From NCBI RefSeq assembly GCF_001884065.1, contig NZ_MACH01000093.1:124001-188000 (forward strand): a stretch of DNA of 64,000 bases. The letters are read 5' to 3'. The stretch's first letter is position 1, and every line of letters begins with the position of its first letter. The position numbers and the translations under genes were made by a program. The DNA comes from Bacillus proteolyticus (GTDB taxonomy: Bacteria; Bacillota; Bacilli; Bacillales; Bacillaceae_G). The notes under the pieces are model-generated. The model saw nothing but the letters and a program-made list of their open reading frames with translations, was not told the origin of the DNA and made no database searches. This document shows positions 54,955 through 63,843 of the stretch, piece by piece.

Positions 54955-55725
54955 ATGGGTAAATATGTTCCGTTAAAATTTTTATTCAACAAAGAATTAG
55001 CAGAAAAAATGGCTGATTCTATTTCTAAACATGATCCTAATTTCTCTAAGAAAAACTTTGTAGGTTCTGTAACAAGTAAAGTTGAAAATTTAGAGTTGAA
55101 ACAACGTATAGAAGTAATAGCAGATGAATTACACTATGCATTACAAAAAGATTTTAATGAAGTAATCCATATATTACTGAAAACATTGGGACCAGAAAAC
55201 ACAACAGAAGTAGGCACATTTACAAATGGTTATATGTACATGCCTATTGCAAAATACGTCGAAAAATATGGACTTAACGATTTTGAATCCTCTTTCAACG
55301 CCATGTATGAAATAACGAAAAGGAATACTGCTGAATATGCAATTCGGCCTTTTCTTGAAAAATATCATGAAAATACACTGGACATACTACAACAGTGGAT
55401 TCATGACGAAAACAGCCACATTAGGAGATTAGTTTCCGAAGGTACAAGACCAAGACTTCCTTGGGCAAAAAAAATAGGAGCTCTGAAAGGTGACTTTAGA
55501 AATAATTTAAAGCTTCTTGAGCCATTAATGAATGACCCTTCTAAATATGTCCAAAAATCAGTAGCCAATCATATTAACGATATTACAAAAGAAGATAAAG
55601 AACTCGTTTTTCAATGGTTACAACAATTACGCGATAACAAACTTCCTGTTAACCCTTGGATTATGAAACATGGGTTAAGAACGGTGATAAAAAATGGTAC
55701 TTTACCAACAGATTTTTATTTTTAA
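54955..55725 (+). CDS. HEAT-repeat DNA alkylation repair protein (AlkC/AlkD-like)
   Basis: A 256-residue all-helical protein of the AlkC/D group. The pattern IRRLVSEGTRPRLPWAK (about 158-174) followed by paired HEAT helices is typical of AlkC-type N-methylpurine DNA glycosylases known in this genus. ATG 54955 follows GGGGTG. It lies 33 bases after the HesB-like gene. Confidence 0.85.
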   Translation: MGKYVPLKFLFNKELAEKMADSISKHDPNFSKKNFVGSVTSKVENLELKQRIEVIADELHYALQKDFNEVIHILLKTLGPENTTEVGTFTNGYMYMPIAKYVEKYGLNDFESSFNAMYEITKRNTAEYAIRPFLEKYHENTLDILQQWIHDENSHIRRLVSEGTRPRLPWAKKIGALKGDFRNNLKLLEPLMNDPSKYVQKSVANHINDITKEDKELVFQWLQQLRDNKLPVNPWIMKHGLRTVIKNGTLPTDFYF

Positions 55726-55736
55726 GTATTTTAAAC

Positions 55737-55777
55737 AAAAACGCTCATGCTTCAAAGATGAGGTATAAGCGTTTTTT
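55737..55777. terminator. Bidirectional terminator
   Basis: AAAAACGCT pairs with AGCGTTTTT with further pairing of CATGC/GAGGTATA in the loop. It separates convergent genes. Confidence 0.75.
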
Positions 55778-55789
55778 CTCTTTAAAACA

Positions 55790-56281
55790 TTATCCCTGCC
55801 TTAAAATATTTTGAAACATTTCTGGTTTACTTTGTTCAAAGCTCTCTATTAATTCTTTTCCAAATATCGTTATACTCTTCTCCCAAGGGTGACCTAAATA
55901 GCCCCACTTATAGTCCTTCTGAATAAAAAAATAGTAATCTCCATTTGGAAAAATCGGGATTGTCCACTCATCAAATTCATTTCTATCGAACTTTAAATGT
56001 GGATTTACCCAGTAACATTCATGTTGCCAATCAAGTGCCATTATATATTCATCCGATACTGTATTCTCTTTAAAAACTAGTAATGCTTTTTCTTCCAGAT
56101 CGTCATATACATTTAAATCTACCGATTCTCCGAAGTAATGAGAAATATCATATGTCACAAAAGGACTTGGCACCTTAAATGATGGGAATATAGAAACACT
56201 TGGTGAAAACTCAAGTTCACTATCTATCCTATCCCATATTTGGTCATACTCTTTGTCTGTAAACTCCATCCAATTTTTCAT
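55790..56281 (-). CDS. DUF2716 domain-containing protein
   Basis: A 163-residue soluble protein with the DUF2716 pattern (ALDWQHECYWVNPHL, IPIFPNGDYYFFIQKDYKWGYLGHPW). Function unknown. ATG 56281 is the first sensible start, with AAGGGAAGG about 12 bases upstream. Confidence 0.8.
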   Translation of the reverse strand: MKNWMEFTDKEYDQIWDRIDSELEFSPSVSIFPSFKVPSPFVTYDISHYFGESVDLNVYDDLEEKALLVFKENTVSDEYIMALDWQHECYWVNPHLKFDRNEFDEWTIPIFPNGDYYFFIQKDYKWGYLGHPWEKSITIFGKELIESFEQSKPEMFQNILRQG

Positions 56282-56477
56282 TAAACAACTGCCTTCCCTT
56301 ATAATTTCAAAGGATTTCCTCTTGATTATCCCGAATATATAAATAACCATTCTCGCAAGGAGCGAATTTGTATGAATTTATTTGAACACGAAACGTAAAA
56401 CCGCTTTATTTTAATAAGAGGTCCTCCATTTCTCTTTTCTTACTATATCATTCATTAACGAAATAGGAGGACATAAT

Positions 56478-57242
56478 ATGAAACGTGATCCATTATTTTT
56501 GGTACTATTAGAAAGTGCAAATGCAAACTTTAGTGGCTGGGATTTTTCTTTCATTTCAGAAACTGGCCGTATGAATAGCGAGCCTTTATCATGGTCGTAC
56601 GGTAGTACAGCCTTCCAGCTTATGCAACGTGCAAAATCAATGCTAGATATGGGTACTGGCGGCGGAGAGTTTTTATCTATGTTACAACCGTTCCCGCCAA
56701 CTATTTACGCTACTGAAGGCTATGCTCCGAACGTACCAATTGCACGAAAGAAATTAGAGCCTTTAGGAATTACAGTTGTAGAAGTGACCGATGATACTGC
56801 TTTACCATTTCAAGATGGTCAGTTTGATTTAATTGTGAATCAACATGAATCCTATTCTGCTTCTGAAGTGAAAAGAATTCTTTCCACTAATGGAACATTT
56901 CTTACCCAACAAGTCGGTGGTCTTGATTGTGCGGAACTTAATGAACAGTTTGGCACACCACTGAATAGCGAATTTTCAAGTTGGTCACTCAAAATGGCAT
57001 GTAATGAACTAAAGGGGAATGGATTTACTATTTTAGAAGCGAAGGAAGAGTTCCCTCTTCAACGTTTTTATGATATCGGTGCTGTTGTCTATTACTTAAA
57101 AGCAATTCCGTGGCAAATTCCTGATTTTACAGTAGACAGCTATACCGAGGAATTGTATCGTATACATGAAATTATCTTGCAAAAAGGATATTTCGATGTG
57201 AAGCAACACCGCTTTGTTATTAAAGCATATTATGAAGAGTAA
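56478..57242 (+). CDS. Class I SAM-dependent methyltransferase
   Basis: A 254-residue methyltransferase. Motif I is LDMGTGGGEFL (about 56-66), motif II ATEGY, and the acidic/post-I region LPFQDGQFDLI is present. The substrate is unknown. AGGAGGACA precedes the ATG. Confidence 0.9.
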   Translation: MKRDPLFLVLLESANANFSGWDFSFISETGRMNSEPLSWSYGSTAFQLMQRAKSMLDMGTGGGEFLSMLQPFPPTIYATEGYAPNVPIARKKLEPLGITVVEVTDDTALPFQDGQFDLIVNQHESYSASEVKRILSTNGTFLTQQVGGLDCAELNEQFGTPLNSEFSSWSLKMACNELKGNGFTILEAKEEFPLQRFYDIGAVVYYLKAIPWQIPDFTVDSYTEELYRIHEIILQKGYFDVKQHRFVIKAYYEE

Positions 57243-57262
57243 ACCTTGAATTAGCATTCCCT

Positions 57263-57300
57263 ACAAAAAGCCAAATCCCATTAAAGGATTTGGCTTTTCC
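57263..57300. terminator. Bidirectional terminator
   Basis: AAAAGCCAAATCC pairs with GGATTTGGCTTTT around a short loop, after the methyltransferase gene. Confidence 0.88.
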
Positions 57301-57396
57301 TTAGTATTTTAACTCATCTTTTCCTATTGTGAAACGAGATGTTTTACATATTAATTCATTGATTGTTTTTGAGGAAAATAAAATAAAAATACTAAA

Positions 57397-57918
57397 CTAG
57401 TCTATCATTTTCATTTCTGAAAAAGGATAATACACAAATTCCACCTTGCCAATAACGTTATCTTCTTCAATATACCCTAAACCATTTCGACTATCCTTAC
57501 TTTGTTCACGATTGTCTCCCATTACAAATAACTTATTTGGCGGAATTCTTGTCTTTTGAAAGTTGTAAAACACTTGTGTATTATTATATAAATCTTTATT
57601 TATATAAGGTTCATCTTGCTTTTTGTCATTTACGTATACAGTTCCATTCGTTATGTTAATTATGTCACCAGGAAGTCCTATTACGCGTTTCACATAATAT
57701 TTCGACTCATCCTCTTCCTTAATAATGACAATTTCTCCGTGCTGTAAGCTAGAAAAATGTACAGCAGCTTTATTTACAAATACGTAGTCTTCTTCATGTA
57801 AAGTCGGCTGCATCGATTTTCCTTCCACCTTACATAAAGTAAAAGACTGGTACATTACTACCATGACAAATATAAATAGTATGTATTTCCCCCAACCTCT
57901 CTTAATCTCCTCTTTCAT
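57397..57918 (-). CDS. Type I signal peptidase
   Basis: A 173-residue single-pass membrane peptidase that removes Sec/Tat signal peptides. Boxes: membrane anchor (about 10-27), GKSMQPTL with the catalytic serine (about 37), YYVKRVIGLPGD with the catalytic lysine (about 75), and MGDNREQSKDSRNGLG. The ATG at 57918 follows AAGGTGGG. It is divergent in position but same strand as the penicillin-binding protein upstream. Confidence 0.95.
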   Translation of the reverse strand: MKEEIKRGWGKYILFIFVMVVMYQSFTLCKVEGKSMQPTLHEEDYVFVNKAAVHFSSLQHGEIVIIKEEDESKYYVKRVIGLPGDIINITNGTVYVNDKKQDEPYINKDLYNNTQVFYNFQKTRIPPNKLFVMGDNREQSKDSRNGLGYIEEDNVIGKVEFVYYPFSEMKMID

Positions 57919-57958
57919 ATCTATTCCCACCTTATCAAAACACTTTTCAACTCAAAAA

Positions 57959-57994
57959 TATATCACTGCACCTGTTCATTTGCGCAGTGATATA
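57959..57994 (-). terminator. Terminator of the penicillin-binding protein gene
   Basis: TATATCACTGC pairs perfectly with GCAGTGATATA, followed on the minus strand by TTTTTGAG. Confidence 0.85.
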
Positions 57995-58012
57995 CTACAA
58001 TTTGAATTTTTT

Positions 58013-60169
58013 TTACTGTGCCGTACTCGGCTGTTGTGCTACTGGGACTAGACTTACACCCGATCTCTGCGCTTTTAAATCAAAATATGCATCCAAAATC
58101 TCTTTACCAATTGTAGAATTAATACCTGATTTATCATTATTCACCCATGGCACAACAACAGAAAAAGCGACTTCCGGATCAGCGTCATATGGCGCATACC
58201 CGGCGAGAGTTAAATTATAACATTTTTTTCGATAGTTGTTTTCATCTCTTCCAATATCACTTTCTCCACCGTACACTGTCTCTGCTGTTCCTGTTTTTCC
58301 AGCCGGTTTATAAGGTAATCCTTTAAAAGTTCCAGCACCGGTCCCATCTACCTCTTGGAAAACCCTTCTAAATCCTTCTTTCACATGATTTATATATGAA
58401 AGGTCCATATCCACTCGATTTAACACGACTGGTTCCATCGATTGCATAACTTTCCCGACTTCCTCTGGTCTATTTGGTTGCTCTCTAATTTCTTGTACAA
58501 TTTGTGGTTTCATTCGGTAACCGCCATTTGCAATCGTTGAAATATATTGAGCAAGCTGCAGCGGCGTATATGTATCATATTGTCCAATGGCATAATCAAG
58601 TAAAAAACCAGGTATATTATCGGTTCTACCCATTTGACCAATCGATTCATTTGGCAAGTCAATACCAGTTGGCACACCTAAACCAAATTGTCTAAAATAA
58701 TAACGCATTTTATTAAACGCTTCTCGTTTAATATCTAACGGATTGTTTGGTACATAATCAATCCCCGCAATCTTTAACGCCGTATTAAACATGTAGACAT
58801 TGGATGAAACTTGCAATGCTCTTAAATCATCAATATCTCCAAAGTCTTTCCACGATTTCTTCGGCTTCGAACTTCCTTTAAAGTACATTGGTGCATCGAA
58901 AAAATGCGTATATGGCTTAATCGCTTCTGTTTGATATCCAGCTAATACCGTAGCTCCTTTCACAGTTGATCCTAACTCGTAAGAACTTATCATCGTTCCT
59001 AAAGCGTAGTCTTCTATTTGCATCCCGCCGTCTTTATTTACAATTTTCTTTCCTGCTAATGATAGAATTTGACCATTTTTCGGATTCATCATAACGACGA
59101 ATGCACGATCCATCATCGGTTCAGAAGAATGAAATGCTCTTAAATTCCTTTCAAGACTTTCCTCCACCTTTTTCTGTAAATCCATATCAACTGTTAACAT
59201 TAAATTATTTCCACTTTTTCCTTGTGTCACTTTTTCAGTCCGAATAATATTTCCAGCTCTATCAGTAATATTTTTAGACTGTTCTTTCGTTCCATGTAAT
59301 ACATCTTCGTATTGTTTTTCGATGTAACTCTTACCAATACGGTCATTTCGGTTATAATCTCGTACTAAATAGTAGTCTAATTGTTCCCTTGGTAACCCTT
59401 CATTTTCACTCGAAACACTACCAAGTACAGAACGTAGTATTTTGTCATTTGGGTATTCGCGCTCCCAATCCACAGTCGTATCTACGCCTGGCAAGATCGA
59501 TAATCTTTCACTCACTACCGCATATTCATTTTGACTTACATCTTTTTTGACGATTTGTGGCGTCATTTTATATCCCGCATTCATTTTGCTTTTAATTGCT
59601 AGTACTTCTATATCCTCTTTCGATAGCTCGTTTAGTTCTTCTTGTGTAATTCTTTCTCGTCTCAACTCTTCTACTTTTTTATCTAATTCTTTTCCTTCTA
59701 TTTCCTGCTTCCTAAATTTACTCTCATCTTCTTTCGTTACTTTTGTTGCTGCGCGTTTTTCGTTTAACTGCATCCAAAAATCTTTTTTATCTGTCTCTGT
59801 TAACTTGTCCATATCTTCTTGTGGCATTTCAATTAGCTTTGCTAAATTTCTTGCCACTATTAAAACCTCTTTTGAGTCCACTCCTTTCATCTTCGTATAT
59901 GTAACTGTTCGTAACGGTTTATTATTTACAATAACTTTTCCTTCCCGGTCAAACATCTTCCCTCTCGGAACTGGAGTACTCACCGTTACATCTTCCTTTT
60001 TATTCACTTCATTTCGATACGTTTCTCCGTCAATAATTTGTACTTTACCTAATTGAATAATAATAGCTGAAAATAAAAGAAAAACGATAAAAAATAGTAC
60101 ATTTAACCGAAACGGAATATGAGTCTTTTTCTTTTTCGACTGTTTCTGCTTCTCCTTTTTCTGTCTCAT
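58013..60169 (-). CDS. Class B penicillin-binding protein (monofunctional transpeptidase)
   Basis: A 718-residue peptidoglycan transpeptidase of the PbpA/PbpH (PBP2) type. One N-terminal anchor (about 20-43), a dimerisation domain with a long charged insert (about 100-200) and a transpeptidase domain with STVK (nucleophile serine, near residue 412), SSN (near 475) and KTGTAE (near 635). Such enzymes shape the lateral wall or act at the septum. The ATG at 60169 is set by GGGAG; the open frame upstream has only a TTG. Confidence 0.93.
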   Translation of the reverse strand: MRQKKEKQKQSKKKKTHIPFRLNVLFFIVFLLFSAIIIQLGKVQIIDGETYRNEVNKKEDVTVSTPVPRGKMFDREGKVIVNNKPLRTVTYTKMKGVDSKEVLIVARNLAKLIEMPQEDMDKLTETDKKDFWMQLNEKRAATKVTKEDESKFRKQEIEGKELDKKVEELRRERITQEELNELSKEDIEVLAIKSKMNAGYKMTPQIVKKDVSQNEYAVVSERLSILPGVDTTVDWEREYPNDKILRSVLGSVSSENEGLPREQLDYYLVRDYNRNDRIGKSYIEKQYEDVLHGTKEQSKNITDRAGNIIRTEKVTQGKSGNNLMLTVDMDLQKKVEESLERNLRAFHSSEPMMDRAFVVMMNPKNGQILSLAGKKIVNKDGGMQIEDYALGTMISSYELGSTVKGATVLAGYQTEAIKPYTHFFDAPMYFKGSSKPKKSWKDFGDIDDLRALQVSSNVYMFNTALKIAGIDYVPNNPLDIKREAFNKMRYYFRQFGLGVPTGIDLPNESIGQMGRTDNIPGFLLDYAIGQYDTYTPLQLAQYISTIANGGYRMKPQIVQEIREQPNRPEEVGKVMQSMEPVVLNRVDMDLSYINHVKEGFRRVFQEVDGTGAGTFKGLPYKPAGKTGTAETVYGGESDIGRDENNYRKKCYNLTLAGYAPYDADPEVAFSVVVPWVNNDKSGINSTIGKEILDAYFDLKAQRSGVSLVPVAQQPSTAQ

Positions 60170-60360
60170 TTTGCTCCCTCGCTTCATTCTATTAACATTT
60201 CTGCGCAAAAATCATTATGTATTAAATTTATTTATATGATATATATAGAATTTTATATTAGTTACAAAAGAAATAAAAGATTTAATTTTCAGTTTTTGTA
60301 TTTTACACCCTATTTATTACCATTCCCCTTAGTACGTAATAACATGAATATAATGCATAC

Positions 60361-60395
60361 AAAAAACTGAGGTGGACATCATTCACCTCAGTTTC
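60361..60395 (-). terminator. Terminator of the sirtuin gene
   Basis: AAACTGAGGTG pairs with CACCTCAGTTT, with a T run on the minus-strand side. Confidence 0.9.
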
Positions 60396-60412
60396 TTTAC
60401 GAAAACAAAAAC

Positions 60413-61138
60413 TTATTTAATCGAAGATAACCCTTGGGCAAATTCGCCGATCTTATTTTGAAAAACAAAATCAAAATTATATTCTTGCCCTGTTAACTCT
60501 TCATTTACTAAAATCGTTGTTGCACCTACTTCCCTCTTTGCGATCTCTGGGAACGAAGCGACAGGCTGTACTTTGAGTGACGTTCCCATTACGAGAAGTA
60601 CATCTGTTTCATATAAACGTTTGATCGCATTTTGATATTGAGGTAACGTATCTCCGTATAAAACAACATCTGGATTTAGTATGAAATTACACTTCCCGCA
60701 GCGCGGCACTTCATGATCAATCATATATTGTAAATCATACCCCGTTTTACACTTCGGGCAATGTGCAGTTTGAAGTGTTCCATGTAAATCAATTACATGT
60801 TTACTACCACCTACTTGATGCAAACCATCAATATTTTGCGTTAAAATCGTTATATCTTTTCCTTGTTCCTCTAGTTCCGCTAAAAAGCGATGCCCACGAT
60901 TTGGTTTATATTGATGAAACGTATTTATTTGAAAGATTTCTTTATAATGCTTCCAAAATTCTTTCGGATTTCTATTATAATAACCTCTCGACAAGTACAT
61001 CTCTACATTTGCATCAGCATACAATCCATTTGCTGAACGAAAATCAGGGATTCCACTTTCTGTGCTTGCACCAGCACCTGTTAATACTGTAATTTTCTTT
61101 GCTTTTTCTAAAATTGAACGTACTTCTTCAAATTGCAC
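60413..61138 (-). CDS. Sir2-family NAD-dependent protein deacylase
   Basis: A 241-residue sirtuin. NAD-binding TGAGASTESGIPDFRS (about 20-35), TQNIDGLHQ with the catalytic region (about 98-106), H in VIDLHGTL, and a Cys4 zinc site CPKC...CGKC. It removes acetyl or other acyl groups from protein lysines. GTG 61138 is set by GAGGTG 6 bases upstream; the GTG three codons earlier lies within that site. Confidence 0.95.
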   Translation of the reverse strand: MQFEEVRSILEKAKKITVLTGAGASTESGIPDFRSANGLYADANVEMYLSRGYYNRNPKEFWKHYKEIFQINTFHQYKPNRGHRFLAELEEQGKDITILTQNIDGLHQVGGSKHVIDLHGTLQTAHCPKCKTGYDLQYMIDHEVPRCGKCNFILNPDVVLYGDTLPQYQNAIKRLYETDVLLVMGTSLKVQPVASFPEIAKREVGATTILVNEELTGQEYNFDFVFQNKIGEFAQGLSSIK

Positions 61139-61192
61139 AAAAATCACCTCTATGTATTTTCCTATACTATATTATACCAGTTGTTTACAGAC

Positions 61193-61217
61193 GGTGTTGT
61201 ACAATTCATTTTACTTA
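61193..61217. repeat. 25-bp direct repeat, left copy
   Basis: Identical over 25 bases (begins GGTGTTGTACAA, ends TTTTACTTA) to 63819-63843. The right copy includes the stop codon of pcp. The two copies bound a 2.6-kb block with a POT transporter and broken genes. Confidence 0.85.
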
Positions 61218-61391
61218 CTACGTTGCATTAACTAAAATCAAACTTTTTTGGGCGTAATTAAAGTTTCCAAGATAACTACTGTTCAATTAAAATAAAGTTA
61301 TTTAATTTTAATTCCCCAAACTGGCATAAAACCTTTCAAAAATTCAAACCAGCTTTAAGAATAATTGTTTATCTTATAAATTCACAACTGA

Positions 61392-61646
61392 TTATGTTAT
61401 GGAGAATGCTTAAGATTACTGAGTGTTCCAGATACATACGTTATTCCGCCTCATATACCATTAAGTCAACAATATACACTTGTTTGTAACGGCGTAGCAT
61501 TCTTAGTAGCTAAAGCACTCTCACCATCAATTTTGGATTGTTTAGAGGTAGATTCAGTGAAAGGTGTGTCTAATGAGCAAATGACGATTTTTTCAATTCA
61601 TTTAGAAAGTAGCCAGAAGGATGCTTTTCTTCTTCGATGGGCTTAG
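61392..61646 (+). pseudogene. Start-less 84-codon reading frame, gene remnant
   Basis: An open frame of 84 sense codons runs from just after a TGA to a TAG with no initiator until near its end. It reads like ordinary protein (SVPDTYVIPPHIPLSQQY in the middle, ending AFLLRWA) and uses normal codons, so it is probably the 3' end of a gene whose front has been lost. I do not recognise the family. It lies inside the block bounded by the 25-bp repeats. Confidence 0.45.
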
Positions 61647-61723
61647 ATAGTTATGGACTACTGGGAGCCCCTTAAGTTATACTTGTATAATATAAAAAAT
61701 TAATAAGGGGAAATATTAACATT

Positions 61724-63211
61724 ATGAAAGAAAAAAACGAACTTGTTCAAAGTATTCCTCAAACAGGATTTTTTGGGCATCCAAAAGGATTATTCACTTT
61801 ATTCTTCACTGAGTTTTGGGAAAGGTTTTCTCATTACGGAATGAGAGCTATTTTGCTGTATTATATGTACTATTCGGTCGCAAAAGGCGGATTAGGAATT
61901 GATCAATCTACCGCAACCTCGATAATGGCAATTTACGGTTCCTTACTGTTCATGTCTAGTATTATCGGTGGATGGATATCGGATCGTTTATTTGGTCCAA
62001 GTAAAACCGTATTCTTTGGTGGCTTTTTAATTATGATTGGCCATCTTATTTTAGCTTTACCGGGTAGTAAAAGTGCGTTATTTATCTCTATGGTATTCTT
62101 AATTCTAGGAACAGGGTTGTTAAAGCCTAACATATCGAACATCGTAGGAAGTTTATACAGTAAAACAGATGCGCGTCGTGACTCCGGGTTCAGTATATTC
62201 TACATGGGTATTAACTTAGGTGCCTTACTTGCACCTTTAGTTGTCGGAACATTAGGTCAGCAATATAATTTCCACCTTGGTTTTGGAGTTGCGGCAATTG
62301 GTATGGCAATTGGGTTAGGGGTATTTGTTGGAACAAAACAGAAAAACCTTGGTCTAGTCGGTACGCAAGTACCTAATCCATTATCAGATTCGGAAAGAAA
62401 AAAGACTATTAAGTATTTCAGTGTTGGTCTGGTTGTATTAACATTGCTAGGTGTGGTTACAATTCCAACTGGGTTGTTAACTATAAATCGTTTTACATTC
62501 CTGATTAGTATCTTAGGGATTGTTATTCCAGCCTATTATTTCATTTATATGTATCGTAGTCCTAAAACAACAAAAATAGAGCAATCTCGTCTTCTTGCGT
62601 ATATACCACTCTTTATTGCAGCTACAATATTTTGGTCTATACAAGAACAAGGTGCTATTATCTTAGCGACATACGCGGATCAACGAACTCAATTACAGTT
62701 CAATGGAATTACATTGCATTCCGCTTGGTTCCAATCATTAAGTCCAATCTTTATCGTAACGCTTGCCCCGATTTTTGCATGGGTTTGGATAAAGTTAGGC
62801 AAGAAGCAGCCTTCAACGGCAAAAAAATTCGCTATTGGATTGCTATTTGCAGGTTTATCATTCTTAGTTATGATTATTCCGGCTTTAATCAACGGTACTC
62901 ACTCCTTAGTGAATCCTATGTGGTTAGTCCTTAGCTTCTTTTTAATTGTAATTGGAGAAGTTTGTTTATCTCCTTCAGGGTTATCAATAACGACGAAGCT
63001 GGCTCCAGCTGCTTTCTCTTCGCAAACCATGAGCTTATGGTTCTTATCAACTGCGTCTGCGCAAGCAATAAATGCCCAAGTTGTTAAACTGTATAATCCT
63101 GCAACAGAAGCAATTTACTTTGGTGTTATTGGTGCTATCTCCATTTTAGTTAGCATCCTGCTGTTTGCATTATCATCAAAAATCCAAAATTTCATGAAGG
63201 GACTTCAATAA
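61724..63211 (+). CDS. dtpT: POT-family di-/tripeptide transporter
   Basis: A 495-residue proton-coupled oligopeptide transporter with about fourteen hydrophobic segments. FTEFWERFSHYGMRAILLYY (about 28-47) holds the conserved ExxER-type proton site and GWISDRLFGPSK and FSIFYMGINLGAL are POT signatures. AAGGGG lies about 11 bases before the ATG, and a TATAAT at 61686-61691 could be its -10. It is the only intact gene in the repeat-bounded block. Confidence 0.93.
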   Translation: MKEKNELVQSIPQTGFFGHPKGLFTLFFTEFWERFSHYGMRAILLYYMYYSVAKGGLGIDQSTATSIMAIYGSLLFMSSIIGGWISDRLFGPSKTVFFGGFLIMIGHLILALPGSKSALFISMVFLILGTGLLKPNISNIVGSLYSKTDARRDSGFSIFYMGINLGALLAPLVVGTLGQQYNFHLGFGVAAIGMAIGLGVFVGTKQKNLGLVGTQVPNPLSDSERKKTIKYFSVGLVVLTLLGVVTIPTGLLTINRFTFLISILGIVIPAYYFIYMYRSPKTTKIEQSRLLAYIPLFIAATIFWSIQEQGAIILATYADQRTQLQFNGITLHSAWFQSLSPIFIVTLAPIFAWVWIKLGKKQPSTAKKFAIGLLFAGLSFLVMIIPALINGTHSLVNPMWLVLSFFLIVIGEVCLSPSGLSITTKLAPAAFSSQTMSLWFLSTASAQAINAQVVKLYNPATEAIYFGVIGAISILVSILLFALSSKIQNFMKGLQ

Positions 63212-63252
63212 CGGTCTCTTATTGAAATGAACAAATACAAGTTTCTATGTGA

Positions 63253-63282
63253 AGAGTAGCCAAACGGGTTACTCTTTTTTTC
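63253..63282 (+). terminator. Terminator of the peptide transporter gene
   Basis: AGAGTAGCC pairs with GGGTTACTCT around AAAC, followed by a T7 run. Confidence 0.9.
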
Positions 63283-63332
63283 TATAACCATAGCAATCGC
63301 CAAACAAACGCAATATAATGTGTGCTGGAGCA

Positions 63333-63473
63333 ATGATATTTCTAGGAAAACAAAACATACCTAATAGACTAATGCAACTTGGTAAGAGAGCTGACTATTT
63401 ATCTAAAGAGGAGCTTCTTAAACATAAAGACTGCGTCATCGATTTACTCGATGAACGGGAAATTTGCGAATAA
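63333..63473 (+). CDS. Short reading frame or 3' gene remnant with its own terminator
   Basis: A 46-residue frame ending in a charged helix (YLSKEELLKHKDCVIDLLDE). The only RBS-like sequence (CTGGAG) is too close to the ATG, and an alternative ATG at 63318 has none. A terminator follows seven bases after the stop, so this looks like the surviving 3' end of a once longer gene, though a small functional gene is possible. Confidence 0.35.
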   Translation: MIFLGKQNIPNRLMQLGKRADYLSKEELLKHKDCVIDLLDEREICE

Positions 63474-63479
63474 AAGACC

Positions 63480-63529
63480 AAAACTCCAACTCATTCATGG
63501 TTTAAAATACTGATGAGCTGGAGTTTTCT
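63480..63529 (+). terminator. Terminator
   Basis: AAAACTCCA pairs with TGGAGTTTT, extended by CTCAT/ATGAG with an imperfection, followed by TTTCTC. It comes just after the short frame at 63333-63473. Confidence 0.75.
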
Positions 63530-63599
63530 CATTGCTATATATACAAATAAAATAAAGATTACTAAAGGGATATATATGAAAAACATATTACGCCTATGT

Positions 63600-63797
63600 T
63601 TAAACCTCAGTTAGTTGAACCACTACTTGCTTTTCTTCTAATCTACGTAATACTGCATCTTCATAGGTTTGAAATACTTGATCAACATTAATAACATCTA
63701 ATAGATATATGATTCTTCTTTTTAAGATAGGATCTAAACTCTGTATAGGCTGTAACAGTTCTTCATTTGTCCTGCTAATCTTCCTAGGATATTTCAC
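63600..63797 (-). CDS. Small hypothetical protein
   Basis: A 65-residue charged helical protein without recognised family (contains LDPILKRRIIYLLDVINVDQ). It begins at a GTG directly after an in-frame stop, with only CTGGA close by as RBS, so it could be another gene fragment. It lies inside the repeat-bounded block, just before the right copy of the repeat. Confidence 0.4.
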   Translation of the reverse strand: MKYPRKISRTNEELLQPIQSLDPILKRRIIYLLDVINVDQVFQTYEDAVLRRLEEKQVVVQLTEV

Positions 63798-63818
63798 TCC
63801 AGCTTAATTCATACAGGA

Positions 63819-63843
63819 GGTGTTGTACAATTCATTTTACTTA
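63819..63843. repeat. 25-bp direct repeat, right copy
   Basis: Perfect copy of 61193-61217. On the minus strand it begins with the TAA stop codon of pcp and runs on into its downstream region, which suggests this is the original context and the left copy marks the other end of a duplication or insertion. Confidence 0.85.

Noticed and set aside
59547-60056. Plus-strand open frame of 169 codons opposite the penicillin-binding protein
   Set aside because: Antisense to the charged region of a clear gene; composition (Ser/Phe-rich) is a codon shadow.
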